A stretch of 38,850 nucleotides of DNA from Saprospiraceae bacterium (lineage in GTDB: Bacteria; Bacteroidota; Bacteroidia; Chitinophagales; Saprospiraceae), in assembly GCA_020628085.1 (NCBI GenBank), contig JAHDFQ010000006.1, positions 5,375 through 44,224 of the forward strand. Reading direction: 5' to 3'. The notes beneath the pieces are model-generated. The model ran no database searches, had not been told where the DNA came from, and was given only the letters and a program-made list of their open reading frames with translations. Of the stretch, positions 1 through 9,699 are shown piece after piece. The translations under genes were made by a program, and so were the position numbers. Position 1 is the first letter of the stretch. Each line of letters opens with the position of its first letter.

Positions 1-36
1 CCTTCTTCTCTGCCTTCTTCTCTGCCTTCTTCTCTA
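1..36. repeat. 12-nt tandem repeat coding for REEG units in the Rpn gene
   Basis: Three consecutive 12-nt units (CCTTCTTCTCTG, the last ending A) lie at 1-12, 13-24 and 25-36. They encode Arg-Glu-Glu-Gly repeats on the minus strand. Such charged tails are common in Rpn-type proteins and may change length by slippage. The array may continue beyond the window. Confidence 0.9.
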
Positions 37-746
37 GAAGTATCTATGACATTTTGAATGTCTCGATAGTGCTTTAAACTTTCTTCGTATGCTTCTCTTT
101 CTTTTCGAGAAAATTTAGCAATTTCTGCTGCTTCAAATAACTTCGTGAAAATTCTATCTTGTAATTTTTGAGGACGATCTTGTAATATAGAAAGATGCGT
201 AAAGACATACATCCATTTATCAAAATGTGTTTCTAGTTCTTCTTCCTTTTTTTTAAATTTAGGAAGTTCTAAATAGACAAATTTCAACTTTTCATAGAAA
301 ACTTCACCTCTTTGATCTTTCAACTCAACAATATGTAAAAATTCGTCTTCCTCTTTATGGTCATCAAAAATAAAATCCAATATACCAACAGAATAAACAG
401 GTTGTAATTGGTAATTCCAATGGTTCTTTTTCCCTTGCTCTTGTATTGGGAAAGAAGCATAAAATACACTTCTGTCTTTAAAGTAATTCTGTTTTGCTTT
501 CTGCATTTCTACTATAAATCGCTCTCCTTCGTCACCAATACAATATAGATCGAAAATAGCGTTTCTATCCAGTTTTGTCAAGCCTTTCTTTTCTCCTGAT
601 GTATACGATAAATCTTTAATTTTTCTATCAGGAAGTATTTGATTTAAGAAATCAATTAACAGTACTTTATTGGGTTCTGTTCCAAATAACTTTTTGAAAC
701 CGAAATCTGTAAGTGGATTAATATATTTTCCTTCCTGTTCAATCAT
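1..746 (-). CDS. Rpn-family PD-(D/E)XK nuclease / transposase-like protein, C-terminus cut by the window edge
   Basis: Read on the minus strand from an ATG at 746, this open frame runs off the left edge and shows 248 residues. It starts MIEQEGKYINPLTDFGFKKL, the usual N-terminus of the Rpn/PD-(D/E)XK_2 family (recombination-promoting nucleases, often annotated as putative transposases). The core has Asp66 in a FDLY strand and E80-M-Q82, matching the D...(D/E)XQ active-site variant of this family. The C-terminal end turns into REEG repeats from a 12-nt tandem repeat. A second gene of the same family enters at the right edge (38561 onward) on the same strand. Family knowledge: Rpn proteins cleave DNA and are associated with RecA-independent recombination; the role here is inferred. 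The gene is incomplete only because of the window boundary, with no internal stop seen. Confidence 0.9.
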   Translation of the reverse strand, partial: MIEQEGKYINPLTDFGFKKLFGTEPNKVLLIDFLNQILPDRKIKDLSYTSGEKKGLTKLDRNAIFDLYCIGDEGERFIVEMQKAKQNYFKDRSVFYASFPIQEQGKKNHWNYQLQPVYSVGILDFIFDDHKEEDEFLHIVELKDQRGEVFYEKLKFVYLELPKFKKKEEELETHFDKWMYVFTHLSILQDRPQKLQDRIFTKLFEAAEIAKFSRKEREAYEESLKHYRDIQNVIDTSREEGREEGREE

Positions 747-1071
747 ATTATTGTTGTTTAAAATAGCTTTTCCCAACTATTCTACTGTAATTTTTATACA
801 TTGACAAAGACTTGATTCACACAAAAATAATCATTTGTATCGTTAAATCCAACAATTCAAACGAACACATACAACAAAATGTTTTTAAATATAAGTATTG
901 ACACAAAAATATAGCTTTAAAAAGATGTCATACTAAAAGTTTTTAGTAACTTATCCGACTTATTATTGGTTTCATAATAGGAAAATAAAGTACAGTAACA
1001 TTTATGTCGTAATAACATACAAATACTACAAAAGTCCAAAGGCTATTGTACCATAAATAAACAACTCAAAT
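747..1071. other. Intergenic region between divergent Rpn and aminopeptidase genes
   Basis: These 325 AT-rich bases separate two divergent genes, so both promoters should lie here. A plausible Bacteroidota promoter for the minus-strand Rpn gene is listed separately. I found no convincing TAnnTTTG core for the plus-strand aminopeptidase, and no RNA gene or inverted repeat worth naming. Confidence 0.6.
822..852 (-). promoter_or_regulatory. Predicted Bacteroidota-type promoter for the left Rpn gene
   Basis: On the minus strand a TATTTTTG box (822-829), matching the Bacteroidota -7 consensus TAnnTTTG, is preceded after exactly 20 bases by TTG (850-852), matching the -33 element. It lies about 75 bases upstream of the ATG at 746. 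Confidence 0.45.
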
Positions 1072-2457
1072 ATGTTCTCAAAAGAAATATACAACCAACG
1101 CAGAAGCGTACTCGGAAAAGCATTATACTCTGGACTCCTTCTTTTTTTAGGAAATGACGAAATGGGGATGAATTGTAAAGACAATACCTATCATTTTCGT
1201 CAAGATAGTAGCTTTCTCTATTACTTTGGATTAGATCAACCAAATTTAGCGGCTGTCATGGATTTAGACGAAGGGAAGTCGATTATTTTTGGTGATGAAA
1301 TGAGCGTGGAGTATATCGTTTGGATGGGTGCGCAGCCAACGATTGCCGAACAAGCAGCACAAGTTGGTGTTTTAGAAACTCAACCTTATGATGAGCTAGA
1401 GGCTTATTTACAAAAAGCTGCCAGTCGTCCCATTCATTATTTGCCGCCTTATCGAGCAAATCATACCATTAAATTACATCAATTACTAGGGAAACCCTTA
1501 AATGTAGTATCTAATCATGCTTCGGTAGAATTGATTCAAGCCATTGTACAGCAACGCTCAGTCAAATCAGCAGAGGAAATTGCAGAAATGGAAAAAGCGG
1601 TTAATGTTACTGGACAAATGCACATACAAGCGATGCGACAAGCTAAAGCAGGTATGAAAGAAGCAGAACTAGCTGGTTTGGTAGAAGGTATGGCGGTTGC
1701 TTCGGGTGGTAATCTGGCATATCCCGTGATTATGACCGTCAATGGGCAGACCTTACACAATCATTATCATGGCAATACGCTACAATCAGGACAAATGGTT
1801 TTGGGTGATTATGGTGCAGAAACGGGTTTGCATTACGCAGGCGATATTACTAGAACGTTTCCTGTGGACAAGACTTTTACATCTCGTCAAAAAGATATTT
1901 ATAACTTGGTTTTAAAAGCAGAGGTCGATTGTATTGAAGCACTAAAACCAGATATGCTATACCGAGATATGCACCTCAAATCAGCTAAGATCATACTCGA
2001 CGGACTGAAAACTCTTGGACTAACTAAAGGTAATATGGACGATGCTTTAGAAGCAGGTGCCTACGGTCTGTTTTTTCCACATGGTCTTGGGCATCAAATT
2101 GGTTTAGATGTACACGATATGGAAAATTTGGGTGAAAATTATGTTGGTTATCGAAATGGAATTGAACGTAGTAAACTATTTGGTTTGAAATCGCTCCGTC
2201 TAGCTAAAGAACTCAAAACAGGCTATGTACTGACCGTAGAACCAGGTATTTATTTTATTCCAGAACTCATCGATCAATGGAAAGTGGAAGGGCGTTTTAA
2301 AGAATTTATCAACTATGATGCAGTCGAAAAATATAAAGATTTTAGTGGTATTCGTATCGAAGATAATATTTTGATTACGGAAACAGGTTATCGTATTTTG
2401 GGTGAACCAATACCAAAAACAGTGAAAGAAGTGGAGGCGTTGAGAGCGGAAGTTTAG
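1072..2457 (+). CDS. pepP: Xaa-Pro aminopeptidase (M24 family, aminopeptidase P)
   Basis: This 461-residue protein is a cytosolic metallopeptidase that removes an N-terminal residue preceding proline. The N-terminal creatinase-type domain (about 1-160) contains the typical HFRQDSSFLYYFGLDQPN segment. The C-terminal pita-bread domain carries the expected dimetal ligands: D247 (GDYGAE), D258 (GDITRTF), H341 in HGLGHQIG, E390 in VEPGIY and E430 in GIRIED, with H348 in DVHD. All five ligands are present and the length is normal, so it should be active. No signal peptide is seen. It stands alone, divergent from the Rpn gene and followed by a 414-base gap. The assignment to aminopeptidase P rather than prolidase rests on the overall architecture and is likely but not certain. 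Confidence 0.93.
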   Translation: MFSKEIYNQRRSVLGKALYSGLLLFLGNDEMGMNCKDNTYHFRQDSSFLYYFGLDQPNLAAVMDLDEGKSIIFGDEMSVEYIVWMGAQPTIAEQAAQVGVLETQPYDELEAYLQKAASRPIHYLPPYRANHTIKLHQLLGKPLNVVSNHASVELIQAIVQQRSVKSAEEIAEMEKAVNVTGQMHIQAMRQAKAGMKEAELAGLVEGMAVASGGNLAYPVIMTVNGQTLHNHYHGNTLQSGQMVLGDYGAETGLHYAGDITRTFPVDKTFTSRQKDIYNLVLKAEVDCIEALKPDMLYRDMHLKSAKIILDGLKTLGLTKGNMDDALEAGAYGLFFPHGLGHQIGLDVHDMENLGENYVGYRNGIERSKLFGLKSLRLAKELKTGYVLTVEPGIYFIPELIDQWKVEGRFKEFINYDAVEKYKDFSGIRIEDNILITETGYRILGEPIPKTVKEVEALRAEV

Positions 2458-2871
2458 TTTATATAAATAAGATTATTATTTTGTGTTATAAGAATAACAT
2501 ACTGAATTATCCATTTAATGATTTCGACTTGCAAATACTACTTGTTCTCAATTTTAACACTTTAGTCATTAAAAAAATAAAATTCCACTTAATTATTGAT
2601 TTAAAAAATTTATCTTTACTGTATAGATATCTCACCAAAGAGAATTTTTTCTATAGAAAATGTTGAATAACCGTTGATAAGAGACGGCGTGATTTATCAT
2701 TCTAGAATCCTACCAAAATTTAGTAATTTTTTCATCCATTGCTAAAAAAAACCACTAATACTACTTATAAAAATTCAGAAAACACATTATTCAAACTCTA
2801 CTGAAACCCTACAAATATAAACATGTGACTTCTTTCGTGTTATATTTTTAAAAAACCAAAATACAATCTCT
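2458..2871. other. AT-rich intergenic region upstream of the giant adhesin gene
   Basis: These 414 bases hold no gene that I accept. One short open frame (2481-2666) is low-complexity, AT-driven and without family resemblance. A TATATTTT sequence shortly before the adhesin ATG resembles a -7 box with one mismatch but has no clear -33 partner. No clear terminator for the aminopeptidase gene was recognised. Confidence 0.5.
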
Positions 2872-5800
2872 ATGCTTAAATTTATACCAACGTTGTTTGG
2901 TATTGTGTCTTTAGTATTGCTTTGCTGTATGCCAGTAACCAATATTACTGCTCAAACCACTGTTACCATAGGAACAGGTACTTCTAGTAATTATTTTTAT
3001 GGTCCAATTTATCGTTCTTCAGCAAGTTCTAGTTTTGATTATTCCAGATATCATCATATTTTCACAGCTACTGAACTTCAAGCTGCAGGAATTGTCCCTG
3101 GCTCTACTATTTCAGATATTGCTTGGAATAGAATGTCTGATTTTGTACTTACAGGCGGAGATGCCACTTTAAAAATTTATGTTAAAAATTCTTCTGCAAC
3201 GGTTGCTGTAAACGATACTTGGGCTAACCTTATTGCAGGTTCTACCCTTGTAATAGATGATATCTTAAATACGACTAATAACTTACCTGCTACCACAGGT
3301 TATTGGACTCTTAATTTCTCTAGCCCTTTTGTATATGGAGGAGGCTCTCTTGAAATAAGTGTCGATTGGGATTGCTCTGCAATAACAGGAAGTCCAACTA
3401 CTGGTGATTTTGACTGGGAATATGGCGATGTAGGAGCTACATTAACTGCTTATAACAATGATAGTTCTCAACCCACAAGTACGGATACAGAAAGTTCTAA
3501 TAGACCTAACACACAGTTTACTTTTACGGCTCCAGCTTGTCCAGGGCCTACAGGTTTAGCTGTAACAAATATCACAGGTACTACAGCTGATTTAAGTTGG
3601 AATACTGCCTCAGGAGCTACTACTTATAATTGGATCGTTGTTCCTGCTGGTGCAGGGTCTGGAGCAACACCTATTGCCAATGGTTCGACTAGTTCAACTT
3701 CAGATGTAGCTACTGGGCTTAGTGTAACAACTCCTTATGATTTGTATGTTCAATCAGATTGTGGTGGAGGTACACTTAGTCTATTCTCTGGACCATTTTC
3801 TTTTATCACTGGTTGTTCTAGCGCACTTTCAGGTACTTATACCATTGGTGGTGCTAGCCCTGATTACGCCACATTCGGAGATGCTGTTACGGAATTGGTA
3901 CTTTGTGGTATTAGTAGTGCCGTAACATTTGATGTTGCTGCTGGCACTTACACAGAAACAATTAATATCCCAGAAATTGTGGGTTCAAGTGCTACAAATA
4001 CTATAACCTTCGATGGTGCAGGTGCAGCTAATCTTGACTATTTAACAGGGAGTACCCAAAACGCTATCGTTTTACTAGAGGGTGCAGACTATATTACGTT
4101 TAAAAATCTAACGTTTAACCACAGTAATACTACGGATGCGTGGGGCTTCAGGATAGTCAATGAATCGGATTATGTTACTATTGAAAACAATACTTTCAAC
4201 ATGGGTACTGGTACTTCTGATGTATGTGCCATTTTAGCTTCAGGTTCAGCTACCTCTATGTTTACAGAAGGAATGCATTGTAACTTTCTAACGATAGTCG
4301 GTAATACTATCAATGATGGTACAGACGGTGTTCACCTCGAAGGAGCTACTTCTTCTGTCGCTGATTGGATCAACACTGTGGTGGTTGCTGAGAATACGAT
4401 GAATGATATTCATGGAGCAGGTCTTTATATGGATCAAATAGATAACTTAACTGTAGAAAGAAATACCATTAATGCTGATGGAGATACCTCTGCAGATGGT
4501 TTGTCCACTTTTGATATTATAAATTTTAATTTTAGCTATAACTACATTACAGCGACAGATGACGGTATCTATATTTCAGATGGAAACTTTGATGACACTC
4601 CAGTAGGTAACTCTTCGGTTTTTAATAATATGATTTACAGTTCATCAGGTAGTGCTTTATATTTCTTAGATGTGGATCTGACCAATATTTATTTCAATAC
4701 ATTAGTTACAACTTCTACCAGCACAAGTGACTATGCTTTCTATACCGCAGATGATTTGACTGTTGATTTTAGAAATAATATTTGTTTTGCAGATGCAGGA
4801 GAAGCTTTTTACTCAACAGTTGACTTAACCAATTATACCATTGACCACAATATTTATTATGGTACTGGAACAGTTTTGATAGATGCAGGAACCAATGCAC
4901 ACGCAACACTTGCCGATTGGCAAACAGACCAGCCTACTTATAATGTCAATTCATTAGAAGGTGATCCCGGATTTACGGGTATTCCTAATCTATTCCTTAT
5001 TGGAACACTGGCAGATGGTGCTGCTACACCAATTGGCACAATAGAAGATGATATTGAAGGAGATGATAGAGATGGTACAGCACCTGATATAGGTGCAGAT
5101 GAATATGATATACCTACTTGTTTTCCTCCTAATGCATTGACAGTTAGCAATATTACACCCACTTCAGCAGACTTAGGATGGACAGATACGAATTCTCCCG
5201 CAGCTACCTTATGGGATGTAGAAATTGTTCTTGCAGGTAATACTCCTACAGGCACTCCTACCGCTGCTGGTGTAAGTAATCCTTATTCAGCTACTGGCTT
5301 AACAGATAATACAAATTATGAATACTATGTGAGAGCAGATTGTGGTGGTTCTGGTATTAGTCCTTGGGCCGGGCCATTTGCTTTTGAAACGCCTTGTTTA
5401 CCACTTTCGGCACCTTATATAGAATCCTTTGATGCTACTTCAGCCCCAGCTTGCTGGACACAATCTGCAACATCAGGAGGTCCATGGGTATTTGGAACAC
5501 CTGGTTTTACTTGGAACACAACTGGATGTACTGCTAGTACTCCAGCAGATAATACTGGAAATGGCGGAAATTATGCCGCTTTGGATCTTTCTGGAAGTGG
5601 AGCAACTATTGATGTTGGAGTTATTCTTACAATGCCAATAATTGACGTGTCGTCATTAAGTGTACCTTATTTGGAATTCTACCATTACATGTGTGCAACC
5701 GGATATTCTCCATTAAACGAAACGTATATAGAAGCTTACGATGGAACAGCTTGGTCACAAGTGGGCTCAATCATTGCGGGTAGTGCTTCTTGGGAAGAAT

Positions 5801-8800
5801 TTGGTTTCAATCTATCCTCTTTTATATATGGTACAAACTTAGTACAAATTAGGTTTAGAGCTGAAAAAGGAGCTAGTAGTGACAGTTTTTATGGAGATAT
5901 TGCTATTGATGATGTCTCTATTGATGAAGCACCTTCTTGTATTGATCCTACTAACTTAACTGCTAGTAACTTAACTGCTAATAGTGCTGATCTAAGTTGG
6001 ATAGAAAACGGAACAGCTACGGCTTGGGATGTAGAAATTGTTCCTGCTGGCACAACCCCTACTGGTACAGCAACTGCTGCTGCTGTAGGAAATCCATATA
6101 CAGCTACTGGATTGACTCCCGTAACTACTTATGAATATTATGTCAGAGCTGATTGTGGTGATGACGATTACAGTGCTTGGGTAGGTCCTTTTGAATTTAC
6201 GACCGTTTGTACGTTTACATTGGCTGGTACATATACAATTGGCGCAACTGGAGCTGATTATGTGGATTTTTCAGCTGCTATTACAGATATGCGACAATGC
6301 GGAATTACAGCACCGGTTATCTTTAATGTAGATCCTGGAACTTATGTAGATACACTTTATATTCCTGAAATTATTGGTAATGATGCAACTAATACGATTA
6401 CTTTCGATGGTATGGGTGCTGCTAATATTGATTACCTAAGCGCTGCTGATCAAAATGCTATCGTTCTTTTAGACGGAGTAGATTATATTACTTTTAAAAA
6501 TCTAACGTTTAACCACAGCAATACTACGGATGCATGGGGTGTTAGAATGATTAACGAATCTGATTATGTAACTATTGAAAACAATATTTTCAATATGGGT
6601 ACGGGTACTTCTGATGTTACAGCGGTATTAGCCTCAGGTTCTGCTACTGCTCAATTTACTGAAGGAAATCATTGTAACTTCTTGACAGTAACAGGTAATA
6701 CTATCAATGATGGTACAGATGGCGTTCACTTAGAAGGACGAACAGATGCTGCTGACTTAATGCAAGGTGTTACCATTTCTGATAATACAATGAACGGACT
6801 ACGCACAGCAGGTATCTACCTTGATAATCAAACCAACTTGAATATTACGGGCAATACCATTAATGCAGACGGAGATGCTAGTTCTGATGGTATTTACTTA
6901 CTAGATATTGTTGATTTTATGATTTCTTACAATACTATTAGTGCAACAGATGACGGAACTTATATTTCAGATGGAAACTTTGATGACACTCCAGTGAGTA
7001 ACTCTTCAGTTTTTAATAATATGATTTACAGTTCATCAGGTAGTACCTTATATTTCTTAGATGTAGATTTGACCAATGTTTATTTCAATACATTAGTTAC
7101 CACTTCTACCAGCACAACTGAATATGCTTTTTATACCGCAGATGATTTTGCGGTTGATTTTAGAAATAATATCTGTTTTGCAGATGCAGGAGAAGCTTTC
7201 TACACAACGGTAGACTTGACCAATTATACGATTGACCATAATATCTACTACGGTACTGGAACTGTTTTGATAGATGCAGGAACCAATGCACATGCAACGC
7301 TTGCCGATTGGCAAACAGATCAACCTGCTTATAATGTCAATTCACTAGAAGGGGATCCTGAATTTGTTGGAATTCCAGATTTACATTTAATAGGGACTCT
7401 AGCCGATGGTGCTGCTACGGTAATAGCTACTGTATCAGATGACATAGACGGAGACGCTAGAGATGCTTCTACCCCTGATATAGGTGCAGACGAATATGAT
7501 GTACCAACCTGTTTACCTGTGTCGGCACTTACTGCAAGTAATATTACGTCGATGAGTGCAGATTTAGGCTGGACAGAAAATAATACACCTGCATCTATGA
7601 TGTGGAATATTGAGTGGGGAACAGCAGGATTCAGTCAGGGCTCAGGTACTGTCGTAGCTGCAAGTACTAATCCTTACAATCTTTCTGGTTTAACACCTAG
7701 TACAAATTATGAATTTTATGTTCAATCCGATTGTGGTGGCGGTGACCTTAGTTTATGGGTAGGTCCTTTTGCTTTTACTACAGAATGTGCTCCTGTAACT
7801 ACTTACCCTGCTTGTACTGACTTTACTTCTAACCCTCCTAATATTTGTTGGAATGAAGCAGGTGATGGTGAAGTAGCGGCTGGCCCTACTGGTCTTGGAG
7901 CTTCTGATTGGAGAGCTAATCGTTCCTACCAAAATAGTGTGGGCGCTACAGTTAATAGTAACGCTATAAATTTATATCAATCTGTTGATCGTGAATGGCT
8001 ATTATCTGAGTCCTATGATTTATCTATTGGTGGTTCTTACCAATTAGTAACAGAGGTGGCAGTAACAAATTACTCATTTTCAGGAACAACTACTACAGAC
8101 GATACAATGGGAAGTGATGATGAAGTTCAGTTATTAATGAGTACTGATAATGGTGCTACATGGACAACGCTCACGACATGGAATGCCACTAACGAACCAG
8201 CTGTAGATGGAACAATATATATAGAAGATTTGACTGCTCAAACAGGAGTTGTACAATTTGCATTCTGGGCAAGTGATGGAACTACTGATGATGTAGAAGA
8301 TTATGATTTCCATGTAGGTGTATTTTGTGTTGCAGAAATCCTTGCCGCTACTGCTGTTGAGGCTAGCCCTGAAACCTGTGCAGGAGACGACGGTTCCGCA
8401 ATGGCATCTGCAACAGGTGGAGTAACCCCATATACTTACTTGTGGGATGATGCTACTGCTCAAATGACCGCAACGGCTACAGGTTTAGCTGCTGGTATGT
8501 ATAATGTGATAGTAACTGATGCAATCGGTTCTACTGCTACTGCTAGTGTGATGGTTACAGACGGTTGTACTGCTGATCCTTGTGTAGATGGTTATGAAGC
8601 AGGCAATCAATTAACAGGTATGCTAGATATGAATGCAGATTATGAAACAGATCAAGGTATTGATTCAGACCAGATTATTGGAATGACAACCCCTGCTATT
8701 GGTGTCGATTATGATGCAGGTATTGACATTGATTTATTGCCTGGTTTTGAAGTGAAGTTAGGTGTTGAATTCGATGCTTTCATAGATGGTTGTGCTGGTG

Positions 8801-8832
8801 GCACTAGTGATGGTGCTGGTGGTAACCAATAA
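2872..8832 (+). CDS. Giant secreted multidomain adhesin: Fn3, parallel beta-helix, jelly-roll, SprB-like and 3-coathanger-stack domains
   Basis: The 1986-residue product begins with a signal peptide (about 1-28, ending ITAQ). A beta-sandwich N-domain follows (about 30-215). Then the order is Fn3 (223-316), right-handed beta-helix with many NTIN/NTF turns (320-738), Fn3 (749-843), MAM-like jelly roll (844-1022), Fn3 (1024-1112), beta-helix (1116-1540), Fn3 (1546-1639) and jelly roll (1644-1820). A SprB-type repeat (1823-1898, with YTYLW and GLAAGMYNVIVTDA) follows. The last ~80 residues (YDAGIDIDLLPGFEVKLG) resemble the 3-coathanger-stack domain common in Saprospiria. No standard type IX sorting domain is recognisable, so the export and anchoring route is inferred. 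Beta-helices suggest carbohydrate binding or cleavage, but I see no identifiable lyase active site, so adhesin is the safer call. A strong terminator follows; the gene is monocistronic. Confidence 0.88.
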   Translation: MLKFIPTLFGIVSLVLLCCMPVTNITAQTTVTIGTGTSSNYFYGPIYRSSASSSFDYSRYHHIFTATELQAAGIVPGSTISDIAWNRMSDFVLTGGDATLKIYVKNSSATVAVNDTWANLIAGSTLVIDDILNTTNNLPATTGYWTLNFSSPFVYGGGSLEISVDWDCSAITGSPTTGDFDWEYGDVGATLTAYNNDSSQPTSTDTESSNRPNTQFTFTAPACPGPTGLAVTNITGTTADLSWNTASGATTYNWIVVPAGAGSGATPIANGSTSSTSDVATGLSVTTPYDLYVQSDCGGGTLSLFSGPFSFITGCSSALSGTYTIGGASPDYATFGDAVTELVLCGISSAVTFDVAAGTYTETINIPEIVGSSATNTITFDGAGAANLDYLTGSTQNAIVLLEGADYITFKNLTFNHSNTTDAWGFRIVNESDYVTIENNTFNMGTGTSDVCAILASGSATSMFTEGMHCNFLTIVGNTINDGTDGVHLEGATSSVADWINTVVVAENTMNDIHGAGLYMDQIDNLTVERNTINADGDTSADGLSTFDIINFNFSYNYITATDDGIYISDGNFDDTPVGNSSVFNNMIYSSSGSALYFLDVDLTNIYFNTLVTTSTSTSDYAFYTADDLTVDFRNNICFADAGEAFYSTVDLTNYTIDHNIYYGTGTVLIDAGTNAHATLADWQTDQPTYNVNSLEGDPGFTGIPNLFLIGTLADGAATPIGTIEDDIEGDDRDGTAPDIGADEYDIPTCFPPNALTVSNITPTSADLGWTDTNSPAATLWDVEIVLAGNTPTGTPTAAGVSNPYSATGLTDNTNYEYYVRADCGGSGISPWAGPFAFETPCLPLSAPYIESFDATSAPACWTQSATSGGPWVFGTPGFTWNTTGCTASTPADNTGNGGNYAALDLSGSGATIDVGVILTMPIIDVSSLSVPYLEFYHYMCATGYSPLNETYIEAYDGTAWSQVGSIIAGSASWEEFGFNLSSFIYGTNLVQIRFRAEKGASSDSFYGDIAIDDVSIDEAPSCIDPTNLTASNLTANSADLSWIENGTATAWDVEIVPAGTTPTGTATAAAVGNPYTATGLTPVTTYEYYVRADCGDDDYSAWVGPFEFTTVCTFTLAGTYTIGATGADYVDFSAAITDMRQCGITAPVIFNVDPGTYVDTLYIPEIIGNDATNTITFDGMGAANIDYLSAADQNAIVLLDGVDYITFKNLTFNHSNTTDAWGVRMINESDYVTIENNIFNMGTGTSDVTAVLASGSATAQFTEGNHCNFLTVTGNTINDGTDGVHLEGRTDAADLMQGVTISDNTMNGLRTAGIYLDNQTNLNITGNTINADGDASSDGIYLLDIVDFMISYNTISATDDGTYISDGNFDDTPVSNSSVFNNMIYSSSGSTLYFLDVDLTNVYFNTLVTTSTSTTEYAFYTADDFAVDFRNNICFADAGEAFYTTVDLTNYTIDHNIYYGTGTVLIDAGTNAHATLADWQTDQPAYNVNSLEGDPEFVGIPDLHLIGTLADGAATVIATVSDDIDGDARDASTPDIGADEYDVPTCLPVSALTASNITSMSADLGWTENNTPASMMWNIEWGTAGFSQGSGTVVAASTNPYNLSGLTPSTNYEFYVQSDCGGGDLSLWVGPFAFTTECAPVTTYPACTDFTSNPPNICWNEAGDGEVAAGPTGLGASDWRANRSYQNSVGATVNSNAINLYQSVDREWLLSESYDLSIGGSYQLVTEVAVTNYSFSGTTTTDDTMGSDDEVQLLMSTDNGATWTTLTTWNATNEPAVDGTIYIEDLTAQTGVVQFAFWASDGTTDDVEDYDFHVGVFCVAEILAATAVEASPETCAGDDGSAMASATGGVTPYTYLWDDATAQMTATATGLAAGMYNVIVTDAIGSTATASVMVTDGCTADPCVDGYEAGNQLTGMLDMNADYETDQGIDSDQIIGMTTPAIGVDYDAGIDIDLLPGFEVKLGVEFDAFIDGCAGGTSDGAGGNQ
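3538..8330 (+). repeat. Two tandem ~2.4-kb blocks (Fn3-helix-Fn3-jelly roll) within the adhesin gene
   Basis: Equivalent domain starts are displaced by 2391-2403 bases: Fn3 3538 and 5941, Fn3 5116 and 7507, jelly roll 5401 and 7801. The beta-helix copies keep long exact DNA matches, for example 4570-4604 with 6961-6995 (35 bases). The Fn3 and especially the jelly-roll copies have diverged much more. Confidence 0.9.
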
Positions 8833-8854
8833 AGAATAGTATAAGTTGGAATAA

Positions 8855-8925
8855 GCCAGTTTAGCCACTGGCTAAATTATGTAAAAGGGCGATTTACAAA
8901 AGTGTAAATCGCCCTATTTTATTTT
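8855..8925 (+). terminator. Rho-independent terminator of the adhesin gene, preceded by a small hairpin
   Basis: GGGCGATTTACA (8887-8898) pairs perfectly with TGTAAATCGCCC (8903-8914) around a 4-base loop, followed by a T-rich tail (8915-8925). Just before it TTAGCC (8861-8866) can pair with GGCTAA (8870-8875), or GCCAGT (8855-8860) with ACTGGC (8867-8872); these two small folds exclude each other. Confidence 0.9.
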
Positions 8926-9198
8926 CAATCTGAAACAAATATCTATACTCCTTGCTTACGAACAGGAAAAGAGTAATCTAAAAAAGCGTTTCTTTCTAAA
9001 CCAGTAGTAACGAAAATACATTTTATAAATATGAATCAATCTTTCTAAAACTCAAAAATTCTTATTAATTTAAGGAAACTAGAACGCTAGCAATAATTAA
9101 ACATCAAAACTTTTTTTATAGACAAATACTATTCTAACAATTGAAAGCAACGCAGATTTCTGAATCGTGAAAAAAGCAAATGAATCAAAAGTAAAAAC
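8926..9198. other. Intergenic region after the adhesin terminator
   Basis: Together with the terminator region, about 366 bases separate the adhesin from the next gene. Beyond the terminator the sequence is AT-rich with no recognised promoter core, RNA gene or repeat. Confidence 0.5.
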
Positions 9199-9672
9199 AT
9201 GATATATTCAAACATCTCTTCGCATCTAAAAACAATATTGTTTGGACTGTGTTTTCTATTATTTACCCTAATCATTTTCGTACAAGGCACAACAATCCAA
9301 ACCGATCGAGAGCTAGTACAAAGTGCTATCGAAGATTATGTATTGGCTTTGTATAATGCCGAACCAGAACGAATTGAAAGAAGCGTAGATACCACTTTGC
9401 ATAAAATAGGGTACTACGACTATGATGGACAATCATATTATCATGTGCCCATGACCTATCAGCAATTGTATGATTTATCAGCTACTTGGAATATAAATGG
9501 CGATCAGGCGAATACAGATAGTCCCAAAAAAATTGATATTTATGAAGTTAATGATAAAACAGCTTCTGCGAAATTGACAGCACAGTGGGGCATTGATTTT
9601 ATGCACCTAAGCAAGTCCGAGACTGGAAAATGGAAAATCATGAATATTATGTGGCAATCAGCTCCAAGATAA
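9199..9672 (+). CDS. Exported NTF2-like (putative lumazine-binding type) protein
   Basis: This 157-residue protein has an N-terminal hydrophobic segment (about 12-30, LKTILFGLCFLLFTLIIFVQG) that is probably a signal peptide or anchor. An SnoaL/NTF2-type cone fold follows: helix (DRELVQSAIEDYVLALYNAEPERIERSVDTTLHKIGY), then strands with YDLSATWN and the terminal GKWKIMNIMWQ strand. This pattern matches the putative lumazine-binding branch (PF12893-like), whose members in Bacteroidota mostly have no proven function. The pocket is a general small-molecule site, so no substrate is proposed. It lies 27 bases upstream of the GNAT gene and could be co-transcribed with it. Confidence 0.75.
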   Translation: MIYSNISSHLKTILFGLCFLLFTLIIFVQGTTIQTDRELVQSAIEDYVLALYNAEPERIERSVDTTLHKIGYYDYDGQSYYHVPMTYQQLYDLSATWNINGDQANTDSPKKIDIYEVNDKTASAKLTAQWGIDFMHLSKSETGKWKIMNIMWQSAPR

Positions 9673-9699
9673 ATAACAATATTAAAATCCATAAACAAA

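Noticed and set aside
2481-2666. 61-residue open frame on the plus strand after the aminopeptidase gene
   Set aside because: It is Leu/Lys/Asn-rich, driven by AT composition, has no family resemblance and no promoter or neighbouring context.
2667-2700. Possible terminator with TGATAA/TTATCA arms
   Set aside because: Only six base pairs with a long loop and no T-run; too weak to list.
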